NCBI RefSeq assembly: GCF_029227915.1
Contig: NC_079877.1
Span: 27,925,851 to 27,989,850 of the forward strand
Direction: 5' to 3'
From: Hydractinia symbiolongicarpus
Taxonomy: Eukaryota; Cnidaria; Hydrozoa; Anthoathecata; Hydractiniidae
DNA: 64,000 bases
Positions 1-13,490 of this stretch are shown in pieces. Position 1 is the stretch's first letter; the number at the start of each line of letters is the position of its first letter. Position numbers and translations under genes: made by a program. The notes under the pieces are model-generated. The model saw only the letters and a list, made by a program, of their open reading frames with translations, was not told the origin of the DNA and did no database searches.

Positions 1-1090
1 TGTTTCAAAGCCTGTATGATGCTTCTCAATTGAAACTTTTTTTTTGAAACAAAAATCTGAATCTCCCGATCTATTTCAATGACACATTTAAAAAATAAGT
101 TAAGTTTTAACACTTTATACTCTTGTTAAGAACAATGCCTACATTTCCTAAACTATAAAATTTAAGTCTCTCTGAAAGCTTATTAAATTTCCTATCTAAT
201 CATTTAATTATTTGTTGAAAAAATGAAAAGGCGTAAAAAATAAAAGGTAAAAGCATTTTGCATTGAATTGTAAAAGTAAATCAAATCTCCATGGGCATGA
301 AAAGGGTGCCTGCTTTTATTTGTAAAAACAGATTTATGACGGATTATGGAATTTCATACCTAAGTTAAAGTTGATAAATAATCTTATTTGAGTGGGAGAT
401 TATATTTTACTATTTTTCTGGCAAAAAGGTCATGTGGCTTAGTTTTGAACAAATAGAATTAATGAAAGTTTGTTTTTTTTTTTTTTTTGGGGGGGGGGGG
501 CAAACAAACACTGTGGTAAAATCTTCCTACAACATTACTCTATGAAAGCCATATAGTAAATTCAGCTGAGTGTATAGCTATTGTTTGTTGTCACAAGAAT
601 AAGAATTGAGAGAAAAAATTTGTCTCACACTTGGGTGAGTTTACAAAATTGATGTGCAAAGCAGGCGGAATGAACCCTAAACTTAACTAGTAGGGAAATA
701 CCTAATCTGGGGGTGGGCGGTAGGTGAGCACACAACTATAGACCCTTTCGATTGTCTACATTTTATCCAGTAATCCCTTTCAGCATTACCAATTGGATGG
801 CAGGCTAAAAAATTTGCAGGCGCTAGGTGAAGTGAGGCCCTTTTTAGTCTGTTTCTTGGCACAGGTATCATATGACTTTATATGAATATGTCAATCAGAA
901 GTTATACATCTACACTCGATATTAGTTTAAAGCCTCAAAAATTTTTTCGTAGAAAGATATGAGCTGAAAATAACCTTTCTTCAGTAAGGTTCCGCATCTT
1001 TCTGCTGCCTGGCCATCATGCAGTTGTGTTTGAGCCAGACGGCTTATTGTGTTAAAGTTTAAAAGATTAAGCTTCGAATAAAATACATAC

Positions 1091-1225
1091 AGATCGATCT
1101 CTATCTCTACGTATTCTTTCCCTAGGTTTCCTGTCTCTTCTTCTTCCATTTCCACGATCACGCCTGTCTCCTCTTCTATAATAATCTTTGTCTTGATCCT
1201 GCGAAAAAGATGTTTCGTCGTCCAT
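1091..1225 (-). CDS. First coding exon of an RD/RE-rich protein (partial)
   Basis: On the minus strand an ATG at 1225 opens a 45-codon reading frame that ends exactly at a GTATGT donor (1090-1085). It encodes an acidic start (MDDETSFSQDQDKD) followed by a dense run of Arg-Asp, Arg-Arg and Arg-Glu dipeptides. That composition is typical of N-terminal tails of spliceosome or RNA-binding proteins (RS/RD domains). The exon ends in phase 0. I could not place the next exon with confidence; it may lie within 1-1090 or beyond the left edge. No folded domain is visible, so the family cannot be named. What supports coding is the clean donor, the compositional bias and the lack of stops. The alternative is a fortuitous purine-rich frame. 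Confidence 0.45.
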
Positions 1226-3190
<1,965 letters not shown>

Positions 3191-3375
3191 CTGGCGCATT
3201 ATTATTATATGGATATATGATGGACTTACAATATTGTAAGTATGCATGTGGATTTAAAATATTATTTAGTTATGTATGTGGTTATCTTATAGTGGGCTAT
3301 AATTATAAACGATCAGAACAGAAATTACAGTTAAATCTGTCCAATATCCCTGTCACGTAATGTCCCATTACGTCA

Positions 3376-4386
3376 CAGCAAATTTTCTTTAATATTTTCT
3401 CTTCTGATCTGTATAGTGCTGTGGTCATTCAGTTTTAGGTTCCATTCTCTTATTCTTATTAACTGGTGGCCTTGTGGTAGAGCCTTCACCTTCAGTGCTG
3501 AAGAGACTATAAAAGTGTGAATTGATCCTTTATGCTTAGCTTTCAGGATGACATCTTGGGCAGTTGTGTAGTTGAGCAACTGTTGTGGTTGCATGCCTTC
3601 TGTAGCTCAAATAGGAGCTTTAAATGCCCTAGGACCCCCTTGGAAGAACCCTAATTTTAACAGGTCTATTAGGAACTGAAGAGGCTATCCTGGGTAAATA
3701 ATGGTAATAATAATAATAATAAATAATATATTTTGAGGGGTAACTGGTTATTGGAATTGGTCTTTTGACAATAACCACCCATGTTAAATCTTTTACTCTG
3801 ACAATATGCTAACATTATTAACAGCCAAGAGGTGGAACAAATTCTTAAAGTAATCCTTAACTCAAACATTGATTTTGTCACGTATGGGATACATTTCAAA
3901 GCTTTAAGTATTTTTTTAAAAAATATTTCAGGTACTTTTGTATGTAAAATCACAATGTGTGCATAAACAGAGTTTGTGAAATATTTTTATGTCTTTATAT
4001 TTCTAGCATTTTTATGTTATCTTTCAAAAACACATTTTAAGTTATTATTATATTTAATCAAAGGAATGACTTTTTTAATTGGTTTTGTCTTGTATGGCAT
4101 CTTGTACTTTGGTAAAGGGGGAGCCCAGATTCAGAATTTTTCCAACTTGGAATATTTGTTGAAATTTATTTGATTGAAAATATGTTGTGTATGAAACGGT
4201 CTTTATATTATAACTAATTATATACCACTTTATGTCTTCATTTTTAAACAAATCAAACAAGATGTAAAAGCTGCATAAACTATCTCACTACTAGAACAGT
4301 CCAACTAAAATGCATTCACATTAGTGACACACTTCTGTTGTTCAATTTACACTTAGGAAAACAAAGTAATGTATGCTACTTGGCCT
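3376..4386. repeat. 1.01 kb tandem duplication, copy 1
   Basis: Sequence from 3376 to 4386 is repeated head-to-tail at 4387-5396. I noticed only three differences: A3380/G4391, one extra A at 3671, and A4368/G5378. The unit includes a tRNA-like SINE in its first third and AT-rich unique sequence in the rest. Short open frames in it (for example 3373-3594 and 3669-3953 on minus) are identical between copies only because the DNA is, so they are not evidence of coding. Confidence 0.97.
3461..3727 (+). repeat. tRNA-derived SINE (copy in duplication unit 1)
   Basis: The 5' part resembles a tRNA A box (TGGCCTTGTGGTAGAG). The body includes CTGTAGCTCAAATAGGAGC-TTTAAATGCC-CTAGGACCCCC. The 3' end is GAACTGAAGAGGCTATCCTG followed by an AAT-repeat tail. 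The body and tail recur at 15.18-15.24, 20.24-20.32 (minus) and 26.3-26.57 kb, which defines a family. A second instance at 4472-4737 is the duplicate. Confidence 0.7.
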
Positions 4387-5396
4387 CAGCGAATTTTCTT
4401 TAATATTTTCTCTTCTGATCTGTATAGTGCTGTGGTCATTCAGTTTTAGGTTCCATTCTCTTATTCTTATTAACTGGTGGCCTTGTGGTAGAGCCTTCAC
4501 CTTCAGTGCTGAAGAGACTATAAAAGTGTGAATTGATCCTTTATGCTTAGCTTTCAGGATGACATCTTGGGCAGTTGTGTAGTTGAGCAACTGTTGTGGT
4601 TGCATGCCTTCTGTAGCTCAAATAGGAGCTTTAAATGCCCTAGGACCCCCTTGGAAGAACCCTAATTTTAACAGGTCTATTGGAACTGAAGAGGCTATCC
4701 TGGGTAAATAATGGTAATAATAATAATAATAAATAATATATTTTGAGGGGTAACTGGTTATTGGAATTGGTCTTTTGACAATAACCACCCATGTTAAATC
4801 TTTTACTCTGACAATATGCTAACATTATTAACAGCCAAGAGGTGGAACAAATTCTTAAAGTAATCCTTAACTCAAACATTGATTTTGTCACGTATGGGAT
4901 ACATTTCAAAGCTTTAAGTATTTTTTTAAAAAATATTTCAGGTACTTTTGTATGTAAAATCACAATGTGTGCATAAACAGAGTTTGTGAAATATTTTTAT
5001 GTCTTTATATTTCTAGCATTTTTATGTTATCTTTCAAAAACACATTTTAAGTTATTATTATATTTAATCAAAGGAATGACTTTTTTAATTGGTTTTGTCT
5101 TGTATGGCATCTTGTACTTTGGTAAAGGGGGAGCCCAGATTCAGAATTTTTCCAACTTGGAATATTTGTTGAAATTTATTTGATTGAAAATATGTTGTGT
5201 ATGAAACGGTCTTTATATTATAACTAATTATATACCACTTTATGTCTTCATTTTTAAACAAATCAAACAAGATGTAAAAGCTGCATAAACTATCTCACTA
5301 CTAGAACAGTCCAACTAAAATGCATTCACATTAGTGACACACTTCTGTTGTTCAATTTACACTTAGGAAAACAAAGTGATGTATGCTACTTGGCCT
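4387..5396. repeat. 1.01 kb tandem duplication, copy 2
   Basis: Second head-to-tail copy, 1010 bp, over 99% identical to copy 1 by eye. The junction is immediate (TTGGCCT then CAGC), with no spacer, as expected for a recent unequal-exchange or replication-slippage duplication, or for an assembly or haplotype artefact. Confidence 0.97.
4472..4737 (+). repeat. tRNA-derived SINE (copy in duplication unit 2)
   Basis: Duplicate of the SINE at 3461-3727, carried by the tandem duplication and so not an independent insertion. Confidence 0.7.
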
Positions 5397-7731
5397 GTGA
5401 CCACAAACCATGCTATAGGTTTTGACGTCTATTAAATGACTCTGGTGAGTTGCTATAAGAACTTTTTGGACACAATAAAAACATAAGATATCTAGATGTA
5501 GTCACTGAGTTTGCGCATATTTGCAGCAGCTCTTTTAAGGATTTAATGGTTCACGGTACACACAGTTTTTTTTCATAAGAATATCAAAATTCAAACCGGT
5601 CTGGACATTATTCCTATTTCTTTATTGTTTTTCATTTATCTCTATTTTTCTAAGCAATAGGCTTTTTTTAACCTGAAATACCAGCAAACAAACCAGATTC
5701 TTGTAAAAGCGTGATACATTATATCTAAAATAAACAAAGGGGCGGCAGTGGTTAAATTAACACTTTGCCCTCGTAAAGTGTGAAACCACATGCCAAAGAA
5801 AACGATTCAGGCGTGTGCAAAGGCGTGCGCATGCGATCACCTGAAAAAAGACTGATGTGTACTTTCAGAAGCTTGGATTCATTCTTGGAGATTCTTGCAC
5901 CATAAGCAATAATAGTTATTAAATTGATATGTTTTAAAACAAGTTCTGCACATTTACTTAATTGTCTTTTTTGCTACTCTGCACAAATTGTTGTGTCTGT
6001 TTTCTTCACAACAGAATCATCATTCCTTTATTATTTTGCACACAGGACTGCATGTTAAAAATGCTGAGATAGGCGGACAGTACTTAGAATGATTTTCAAT
6101 TGCCTATTTTTAATGATGAAAAAATTGCATGGTTTTTGCTTCGCTCATAAATTAACAGACAAAAGAAATTTTCCTGAATCCATCCCCTTCATTAAAAAGC
6201 GTATTTTTTATTCTTTCTCCACCAGACGTCCTTTCTCTCTGAAGTTTACTGTGTTGTAATAAAAAATGAAGATCAAGATTATTTTAATGAAATAAATGCA
6301 ATAGCGGTAAAAACATAAAATGTTTTGTATTGATTAACACATCAGTCCAAATTATCTTTGTGGAAGAGTTTTTATTATGTTTATATATAATATATGGAAC
6401 AAATTTTTTACCCCTATTTACTCTTTATGGCTACAAAAAACACAAAATGTTTAACTTGCAGAAATCTCTTTTTTTTTCTGTTAGTTTACATGTGTACAAA
6501 TCTAGAGATAAAAACATAAATTTTGTCACCATCTGTTTTTAAGGAGTCATTTAGTTATCTAAAAACCCATCTGTTGTACGCATTCTTTATGACAACAAAT
6601 TCTTAAACATTTGAAATAACCTGCCACCTAAAGTTGGCTGAAAATCTTCACCTGACATTGTCTGTGAAGAATTATATCACTCAAAGTGGGCCACTTCATT
6701 AAAATTTTGATTTCTTACTATTTTGCAATAAAGAGCTTTGCGTTTTTTATCAAAAATGTAGTTTTACAACCCTAATTTTCTTGTGTACACAAACTCGAGT
6801 AATTTTATAAAATTTTATTGTTTTATCCATAACATCTTCCTGCAAAAGTATAAGGTTTTCACTATGTAATACTTCGATGTGTTCTACCTCGTAACAAGGT
6901 TACTTTTTCTTGATTATCTATGAATATAAAAATTAAGTGTCATTATTTTTCCTCATTGTTGACGTTAATCTCCTACATAAACGTCAATTAATTTGAAAAA
7001 AGAATAGGAATCCTTCAATTGCTGCGCAGAGAGTTAAAACAAAACCAAAAATTTTGTGATGATTGGTAATGGCAATCACTGACCCTCTTCCCTAAGGTTT
7101 TTTTTGCCTATTTGATGTGAGAGAAGACGGCGAAAAATACCCTGGTACTGTTGACTGAATTTTAAAATATGATTGGCCCTCATCTATCATATTAAAAACC
7201 CAAAAAGCTCTAGGAGCGAGATTGGGCAACCTCTACCAAAAAGTGGAGTGTTTAAGTTCTACGCAATCCGTGGTATCTTTTTTACTAGAACTTTGAAAAA
7301 CATTGTGAGATCGAAATTTTGTTGAAATTTTTTTCTCGAAATCAGACTGGGATAGGACAAGAACATGCTCAGGGTATGCTAATTCATGGTTGCCTTCTAC
7401 GAGCCATACAGATAGATAGTCCTGCTTTTAGCATTAAAAGAACAGCAACAAAACTGAAGGTGCTAGTTCAGGCTGTAAAGTGGTGTTAATACTGTCTTAT
7501 TGCGTGTAAGGAAAAAGTACCCATTACACAAGAAAAACAAAAGATTCGCCAAAGATATGCTTAGCATATGCTGAAAAAATATTTCTAAGCTCTTCTGAGC
7601 CTTGATGTGCTAATGGTATGCTTATTTAAAAAAACACACATATATATATATATATATTTTTCCCAAAATTTGTCTGTGCAATTTCAAATTTTCTCACTTT
7701 TTTGTTTATATATTTTTTTTAACATTTTTAG
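5397..7731. other. Intergenic, AT-rich, no gene seen
   Basis: Low-complexity AT-rich sequence between the tandem duplication and the TMEM175-like gene. A 70-codon plus frame (6330-6542) has no recognisable motif. A pyrimidine-rich tract ending in TTTTTAG (AG at 7730-7731) precedes the TMEM175 start and looks like a splice acceptor. Confidence 0.6.
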
Positions 7732-7741
7732 TGTTTTAAAC

Positions 7742-9229
7742 ATGGCCGAAGTACCGATTTCACCTCGACAATCTCGGGAACGTGCTGACATTGTTCGACC
7801 AGTTCGTCTGCAAGGTTTCAGCGATGCTGTTTTTGCTACAGCGGCAACCCTTTTAGTCGTTCCACTAAGAAAATTTGAACTGGAAGAGAGTGAAACTTTA
7901 AAGGATGCTTTGGTTAGAAGATGGCCTCAACTCCTTGTGTTTGTGTTTGGCTTCTTGATTATCTGCGCAATATGGGAGTCCCATGCTGTTCGGTTTCGTG
8001 TTGTATCCAAAGTTGATGATGTTGTGGTGTTTTGTACGTTGCTCTCACTAATGGTGACAACATTTTTGCCATTCTCAGTTGCTTTAGAAGGCCACTTTCC
8101 TCGTCAGGAAGTATCCATTGTTTTGAGTTGCACTTTGTTGATGTGCTTGGAAATAATCGAATTAGTCATTTTCATATACGCTTTTAAAAATCCAAAGCTT
8201 CTTAGTGAAAGATTCAGGCAGTTAGAAGCAGGTGAAAAAAAGGAAAAGAAACGACAAATTATTATTAAAATCATGTTTAACTGTGCTGTGTTTTCACTGG
8301 CTATGGCTTTCAGTAATGCCTCATTTATTTTGGGACAGATTTTGATATCCACAGTTATTATTATGCCTCTTTTTCGTCGTTTCCTGAGGAGGCTTACAGA
8401 AAAGTGTTTAAGAAGAGCTGAGTCATACTACCATGTGTTGTCTGGACGAGTGAGCAAAGAAAGGATAGAATTATTTTCCGATGCTGCTACTGCTATCGTT
8501 GCCACTTTGTTAATCTTGGATTTAACAACAGAAGAATTCCCCAAAAAATCCGAAGTGGATAAATTAGGGTTAAATAAAGTTTTACAGAATATGTGGCAAA
8601 AATTTGTTTCATACATTGGCACGTATATCACTGTTGCAGTTTTATGGTTTGTCCATCATTCAGTCTTACAGCATATCAAAATTTTCACGCCCCTGATGGT
8701 TCTATTCAACAATATATTTCTGGCGTTTCTTGCTGGCACGCCCTTCATTTCCACCCTAGTAAACAAATACACTGGATCGTCTTCTCACAACGCCCAAGTG
8801 GCTATTAGAGTTAGCAGCGTTATCATATGCATTTGTAGTTCAATGCCTATTGCAATTTTAGGTTTTTCTTTCTGGCAAAGAGATCTTACATTGCACTCTT
8901 GGGCAGTACCAAATGCGGAAGAATCTCACACTGTGCGAGCTCACCGATACTTGTTTGTGAAAACTTTAATCATTCCGATTATGAGTTTAATTACATTTTT
9001 TGCAACACTGGGATCTCCACATACCACTGATGTGATCTATCATGCATCGCTTATAATTGTTCCAGTATTGTTTTTGTTATTAAAGATTGCCTTTGCTTGT
9101 CACTGTCGTCAGAGCATCCAAGCTAATAACAGCACTGAGAATAGCCCTAATACGTCCAGACACAGTTCCATCAGTGAAGTGAGCAATTCAGACCTGCCGA
9201 TGCAATCAACGACAGCACCACAAGTGTAA
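7742..9229 (+). CDS. TMEM175: TMEM175-like endolysosomal potassium/proton channel
   Basis: A 495-codon single-exon frame from ATG 7742 to TAA 9227-9229. The frame is open further 5' to 7607, but that part is AT-repeat sequence and lies upstream of an acceptor-like TTTTTAG ending at 7731, so I start at 7742. The protein shows the two-repeat TMEM175 plan: each repeat opens with the family hallmark RxxxFSD (R22-D28 and R241-D247) followed by a hydrophobic helix, and further hydrophobic segments make roughly six per repeat. Human TMEM175 is of similar length (504 residues) and conducts K+ and H+ across endosomal/lysosomal membranes. The C-terminal tail is Ser/Asn-rich and cytosolic by analogy. 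AATAAA lies at 9398-9403. The lack of introns is notable: the gene may be intron-poor here or retroposed, but the frame is intact. Confidence 0.9.
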   Translation: MAEVPISPRQSRERADIVRPVRLQGFSDAVFATAATLLVVPLRKFELEESETLKDALVRRWPQLLVFVFGFLIICAIWESHAVRFRVVSKVDDVVVFCTLLSLMVTTFLPFSVALEGHFPRQEVSIVLSCTLLMCLEIIELVIFIYAFKNPKLLSERFRQLEAGEKKEKKRQIIIKIMFNCAVFSLAMAFSNASFILGQILISTVIIMPLFRRFLRRLTEKCLRRAESYYHVLSGRVSKERIELFSDAATAIVATLLILDLTTEEFPKKSEVDKLGLNKVLQNMWQKFVSYIGTYITVAVLWFVHHSVLQHIKIFTPLMVLFNNIFLAFLAGTPFISTLVNKYTGSSSHNAQVAIRVSSVIICICSSMPIAILGFSFWQRDLTLHSWAVPNAEESHTVRAHRYLFVKTLIIPIMSLITFFATLGSPHTTDVIYHASLIIVPVLFLLLKIAFACHCRQSIQANNSTENSPNTSRHSSISEVSNSDLPMQSTTAPQV

Positions 9230-9397
9230 ATTTTGTTTTAATTCATTCCCTTTGTCGCTGTTGCAGACATATTCACGTGACTAGATGTATACTCCACCAT
9301 TCGACTTCTTTACATAAATAGGTATATATGTACAGTTTAATGGATTTTAAGTGACATACCAACATTGCATCCATGATGGATTGGAAATGTCATTTTA

Positions 9398-9403
9398 AAT
9401 AAA
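9398..9403 (+). terminator. Polyadenylation signal AATAAA of the TMEM175-like gene
   Basis: AATAAA about 170 nt 3' of the stop codon, the first canonical signal after the coding frame. Confidence 0.6.
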
Positions 9404-9584
9404 AACATGTTCCTTAACGTGTATGTCTAATATATATATACTTTATATTTTTTTTATCGTTTTTGTTTGGACAGATTGATGTGTGACGCTTTTAGGAGAG
9501 GCCTCTTTCACCATCAGGCATGTTAAGAAGGCGTGATGAAAAATAAAAGAAAATATTTTTAAGAGAGACATATTTACTTTATGG

Positions 9585-10025
9585 AAGAAATTTTCGCGGG
9601 CATTTAATTCGCGACTCAAAAAAAAAAAAGAAATTCGCGAGAGTTTATTTTTACGAATTTAGAAAATTTACCGTTTTCGCTAAAAATGTTCTTTTATTTC
9701 ACAAATTGCCTAAAATTAAATTTTTCGCAGGAATTATTCGCGATCTGGTAGGAATCAAACTTTAAGTAAAGTAATTTTAGAAATTTCTCATTACAATCAA
9801 GTGTGAATGACAGTAAGAGGTAAGGGGTACTTTTCCTATTGGAATCTAACAACAACAAAAATTATTATTTTGCAGGAATTTAATTTTTTTCGCGTATTAC
9901 ATTTATGCAATATTACAAAAATATATACACCTCAAAAAAATCAATTTTCGCGAAAATTTAATTTCGCGAATTCGAGCATAATTCGCAAAACTCGCGAAAT
10001 ATTTTCGCGAAAATTTCTTTCCTGT
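9585..10025. repeat. TTCGCGAA-rich interspersed repeat
   Basis: Dense runs of TTTTCGCG, AATTCGCGA, TTCGCGAAAATTT and their complements in otherwise AT-rich DNA. Similar clusters occur at 11.65-11.79, 12.54-12.58 and 18.82-18.93 kb. It is probably a MITE-like family; I could not define ends for this copy. Confidence 0.55.
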
Positions 10026-11221
10026 ATCCATTTCGTTTACAAACCTTGTATTTTCTTTTCTATGTTCAAATTAGAAACATACGGAATATGTGTTTCATTA
10101 TTATGCTCATTGTGAGTGCAGCAGGATAACGATAAATTTATAAAGTATATAATTAATTTTTTTATGATTTCTTTTTGTTAAGACAAATATTTACTCAGAT
10201 GGAAAGGTGTACAAAAGTTCAAGAAAGATGTAAAAAACTGTCTGAAAAGCATTTCTTTGATTGTGTGAGAAGTGTACAGTGAGAATATGTTGAGAAGTAT
10301 AACAGTCGTTGTTTTTAGTTTTTGCTTGATGCCACAAGGTTAGTGCTGTAAATTGCCATGTTTATTTGTGTATATTTAGAGTGGAAAAAATAATTTTTAT
10401 CGTCAAGGTCTTTAAAATTATTGGAACCTTTTTAGTTCGGTGTAACTATGTTTTTCGAGACAATGATATTTGGTCAAATATCCTACTAGTTACATTGTCC
10501 TCTTTTATGAAAAATTTTGAGTTTATGGGATCGTCAGGCATCTCTGATCTTACGTTAGAAACACGAATTTATGTACTAATTTTTCTCTAGTGGGAAATGC
10601 GTTTTAATGGTTTTACTCAGTGATTTGCAAATTGACAGCTTTAAGTTAGGTGTCTAAAGTCCAGCGTTGTTAGAGGGGTAATAATATCGTGACGGTAAAA
10701 AATTGAGACTCCGTGTTTTGTATTTTGATCTTACCATCTGTGTAAAATGTACTTCTTTTACCTATCAAGAAAAGAGAATTGAAAGTCAATTTGTGAATCA
10801 CTGTTTAGATTTAAAGCATATAATTTAAAGAAGATACAGTCGAGATGGAGTAAATGGGGATTTTCAAGAAGCGAATTCGCCGGCGAAATGTATCAAAACA
10901 AACAAAACATTTTTAGCGCTAACATATTTTGTTTTAAACTTTTAGCCAATTAGAACGATATCTTTAGTGTCTTTTCTTACAACTCATTACTGAGAAGAAT
11001 TCAAAAACAAACTTTTTGCTTTTTAGTACGCAAAAGAGTGCTTATGCGTACTATTTTGGACTTGCTTCATCTTTTTTGTTTCTCGTGGAAATCAGAAGGG
11101 TACTTCGCTGCTAATTCGCCATTGAATTCGCCATTTATCATAATTCGCCTCGTGAAAGTCATCGTTCAGAAAAGTTCTCTTTGAACCTGAGAATTATTAT
11201 CCTATCTATTTTTAATAACAG
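10026..11221. other. Intergenic, no gene seen
   Basis: AT-rich sequence with short direct repeats of GAATTCGCC near 10.87 and 11.11 kb. It ends in a pyrimidine tract and AG (11220-11221) that precedes the first coding exon of the C4orf33 homologue. Confidence 0.5.
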
Positions 11222-11241
11222 CATTGTTGGCGGGAACTGCA

Positions 11242-13485
11242 ATGAAATACAGTATAAAGACAGAATGGGATGGCACCGTCCTTAAACATGCACCAATTGA
11301 GATCACACTAAGCTGGAACCAATCGGATGATTTCCTCACAGCAACATTTGAAGGACCTTTCTTTGATGATCCACCTGCGCCATCTGGTCCACCAGGAAAA
11401 CCGTTCCCAAAATTGTGGGATTATGAAGGTTCCCATTTATTTATTTCGATATTTATTCATTCGTGACTGTTACCTCGTTTGTAATTATTTCTGTGACTGT
11501 TTGTATTTTTACTTAAATGATTGATTTCAGCGTGAAAATTAATCCATTTTTTGAATAACTACCTGTCCGTTATTTAGTGATTTTATACTGTAAGTTTCAT
11601 AAAAAATCTTCATTTACAATTTCCTGATACACCAAGTTAGAACGATATACCTTGAGAATTTTTACGAGAACTAATTTTCGCGAGATATTTTTAGAAATCT
11701 CTAATAATTTTCGCGGGAACTAACTTTTTCGAAATTGACAAGAACTTGCGAAATTCAGGAATATTGATTCCCGTGAAAATTAACTCCCTTAAAGCATATC
11801 AATAAAGGTGAATTGCCTTTTTTCACTTGTTTGCTTAGAAGAACCATACATCTTAAAACGCCTAGAAGAGAGGAATGTAAACTTCCAACCAACTGGATAA
11901 CAAGACATATTTATGCTGTTGTTTGAATACGTTGTTGCGTGTAATGTTTTTATTGATTTTTTTATTTTAGTCGCAGAGATTTTCTTCCTAGCACCAAATA
12001 ATCAATATTTGGAAGTAGAAGTTTCTCCGTAAGAATATTTCACGTTTTTTTCTATTAAACTTTCTTCTTTTATTTCTACTGTTCAGCTTAGATATGTGTA
12101 ATAAGAATTTGAGACTGCAATATGCCCCCTCCTTCCGTTTAATGTGTACCGACAATCGGTGTGACTTCTGTGATACTTTTAAAACCAAAGTTGACATTTT
12201 TTTTAGACACGGCCAACATTTGTTGCTTTTATTGAATGGAACAAGAAACGCTATCAAGGTAAAAATTTGAAATGTTGGGTATGCTGCTTTCTTAAATTCT
12301 GTTTTGTTAATTATTTGCAGGTTCCATAAAAGTTAAAGTATTGTCTATCAAATCCAAAAATTAAAATTTAAAAGTAAATTTTGCGATTCTTAAATCTAGA
12401 ATTTTTAATCTAGAAAGTAACATCCAATTATATGTTACTTTCTGCAAACCTGAATTTAAGTAGTATGCCATTCGAAGATTTATTATTGTTGTTATATTGT
12501 GCGTTTTAGTTGCTAAAATATTTGTAAATTGTTAACTCACGAGCAAGTTACACCCGCGAAAATAAATTCCCGCGCGGTGTAAGGTAGTGTATTTTACTCC
12601 ATGTCTTTAGGACGAACTTCCTATGCATTACACCGCCACCATTTCAACACAACAGAAAACCTGGCAAGGTACAGCACAAATCCCGTTATCATATCTCCCA
12701 CACGGTGTTTCGAAAATGAACGCTTATGCTATACATGGGTCAGGTGATCAGAGGGTGTATGAATCGCTGTACCCAGTTCCGAAAGTAAAATACACTCAAC
12801 CTGATTTGTAAGTATAATATTTTTTTTTCGGATTTTTGAAAGTTAAAAAAATTAAATCAAACACCCGTGAATGGTTTCACCCTCGAAGATAAATTTTCGT
12901 AGTACTGAATAGTATATAAATAACATGAAAACAACCAAGCAACAGAAAGTTAAACGTTCCTTGGGATTTCTTTATAACGGCTGGCTCTTCCTCTCCTTCG
13001 GCTGTAACTATGTTACATTACCTCCAGAAATACGTATAGCATTGTTCTAACTCGCGTGCCTGCCATACCAGCCGGTTTGCGTCCAGTAGATGGCTCCAGA
13101 TGAGCTGACAACACTATTTAGGGTCGGTTTTCGTTAAAGTCAGTAATTGTCTTGCAAAAAGTATAATCTCTACAACATTTGACATCTCTTGTATCACTTG
13201 TACAACATGTGTTTCCATCAACGCAACAGTGACTGATGTACAACTGTTTCCCAACCCTTTATGTTAATGGAAACCGGCCTTGTACGCCGGAGTGGGTAAT
13301 CGAACGTAAAACCTTATGATTACAAGCCGAATGCGTTACCACTACACCATCTCCAAATAAACTCTATTTAACATGTTTTATATTTCTTGTTTTATAGTCA
13401 TCGTTTGGACTACTTTCAAGATTTCCAGATCACGGATATCGTAAAAGACACGTCTAGTATTGGAAAATATTGGGATAATTTGTAA
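11242..13485 (+). CDS. C4orf33: UPF0462 protein C4orf33 homologue (5 exons)
   Basis: Coding exons 11242-11428, 11971-12028, 12207-12258, 12611-12807 and 13398-13485. All junctions are GT-AG and in phase, giving 193 residues plus stop (human C4orf33 is 199). Conserved blocks seen in order are WDG near the start, FFDDPPAP, PGKPF, LWDYEVAEIFFL, QYLEVEVSPHGQHLLLLL, a WxGxAxIPxSYLP block, NAYAIHG, YESLYPVP and a final HRLDYFQ. The chain resembles a carbohydrate-binding-module-like beta sandwich, but the biochemical function is not established. Each exon boundary was placed by restoring a conserved word (for example E|V in LWDYEV, P|H in SPHGQ, F in PDLF-HRLDYF). AATAAA overlaps the stop at 13485-13490. 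An acceptor AG sits 20 nt before the ATG, so an upstream non-coding exon or a spliced leader is likely. Confidence 0.92.
11640..11795. repeat. TTCGCG-type repeat in C4orf33 intron 1
   Basis: Contains TTTTCGCGAGAT, TTTTCGCGGGAACTAAC and TTCCCGTGAAAATTAAC, the same vocabulary as the repeat at 9.6-10.0 kb. It lies wholly within the first coding intron. Confidence 0.55.
13288..13355 (-). repeat. tRNA-like SINE head (in C4orf33 intron 4)
   Basis: On the minus strand this reads like a degraded tRNA. It has an A-box-like GGTGTAGTGGTAACGC, an anticodon-arm-like CGGCTTGTAATCATAAGG and a B-box-like GTTCGATTACCC. The acceptor arm pairs imperfectly and the sequence continues into non-tRNA body sequence on the minus 3' side (about 13.04-13.29 kb). 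It is therefore better read as a SINE head than as a functional tRNA gene. Confidence 0.5.
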
Positions 13486-13490
13486 ATAAA
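13485..13490 (+). terminator. Polyadenylation signal AATAAA of the C4orf33 homologue
   Basis: AATAAA begins on the last base of the TAA stop, implying a very short 3' UTR. Confidence 0.55.

Noticed and set aside
3373-5270. Paired identical frames in the duplicated region (for example 73/87 and 94/107 codons, minus)
   Set aside because: They overlap a SINE and AT-rich sequence; identity between copies reflects the DNA duplication, not coding constraint.
13288-13355. Possible tRNA gene (anticodon arm with TGT) on the minus strand
   Set aside because: Acceptor-stem pairing is imperfect and non-tRNA sequence continues as in a SINE; treated as a SINE head.
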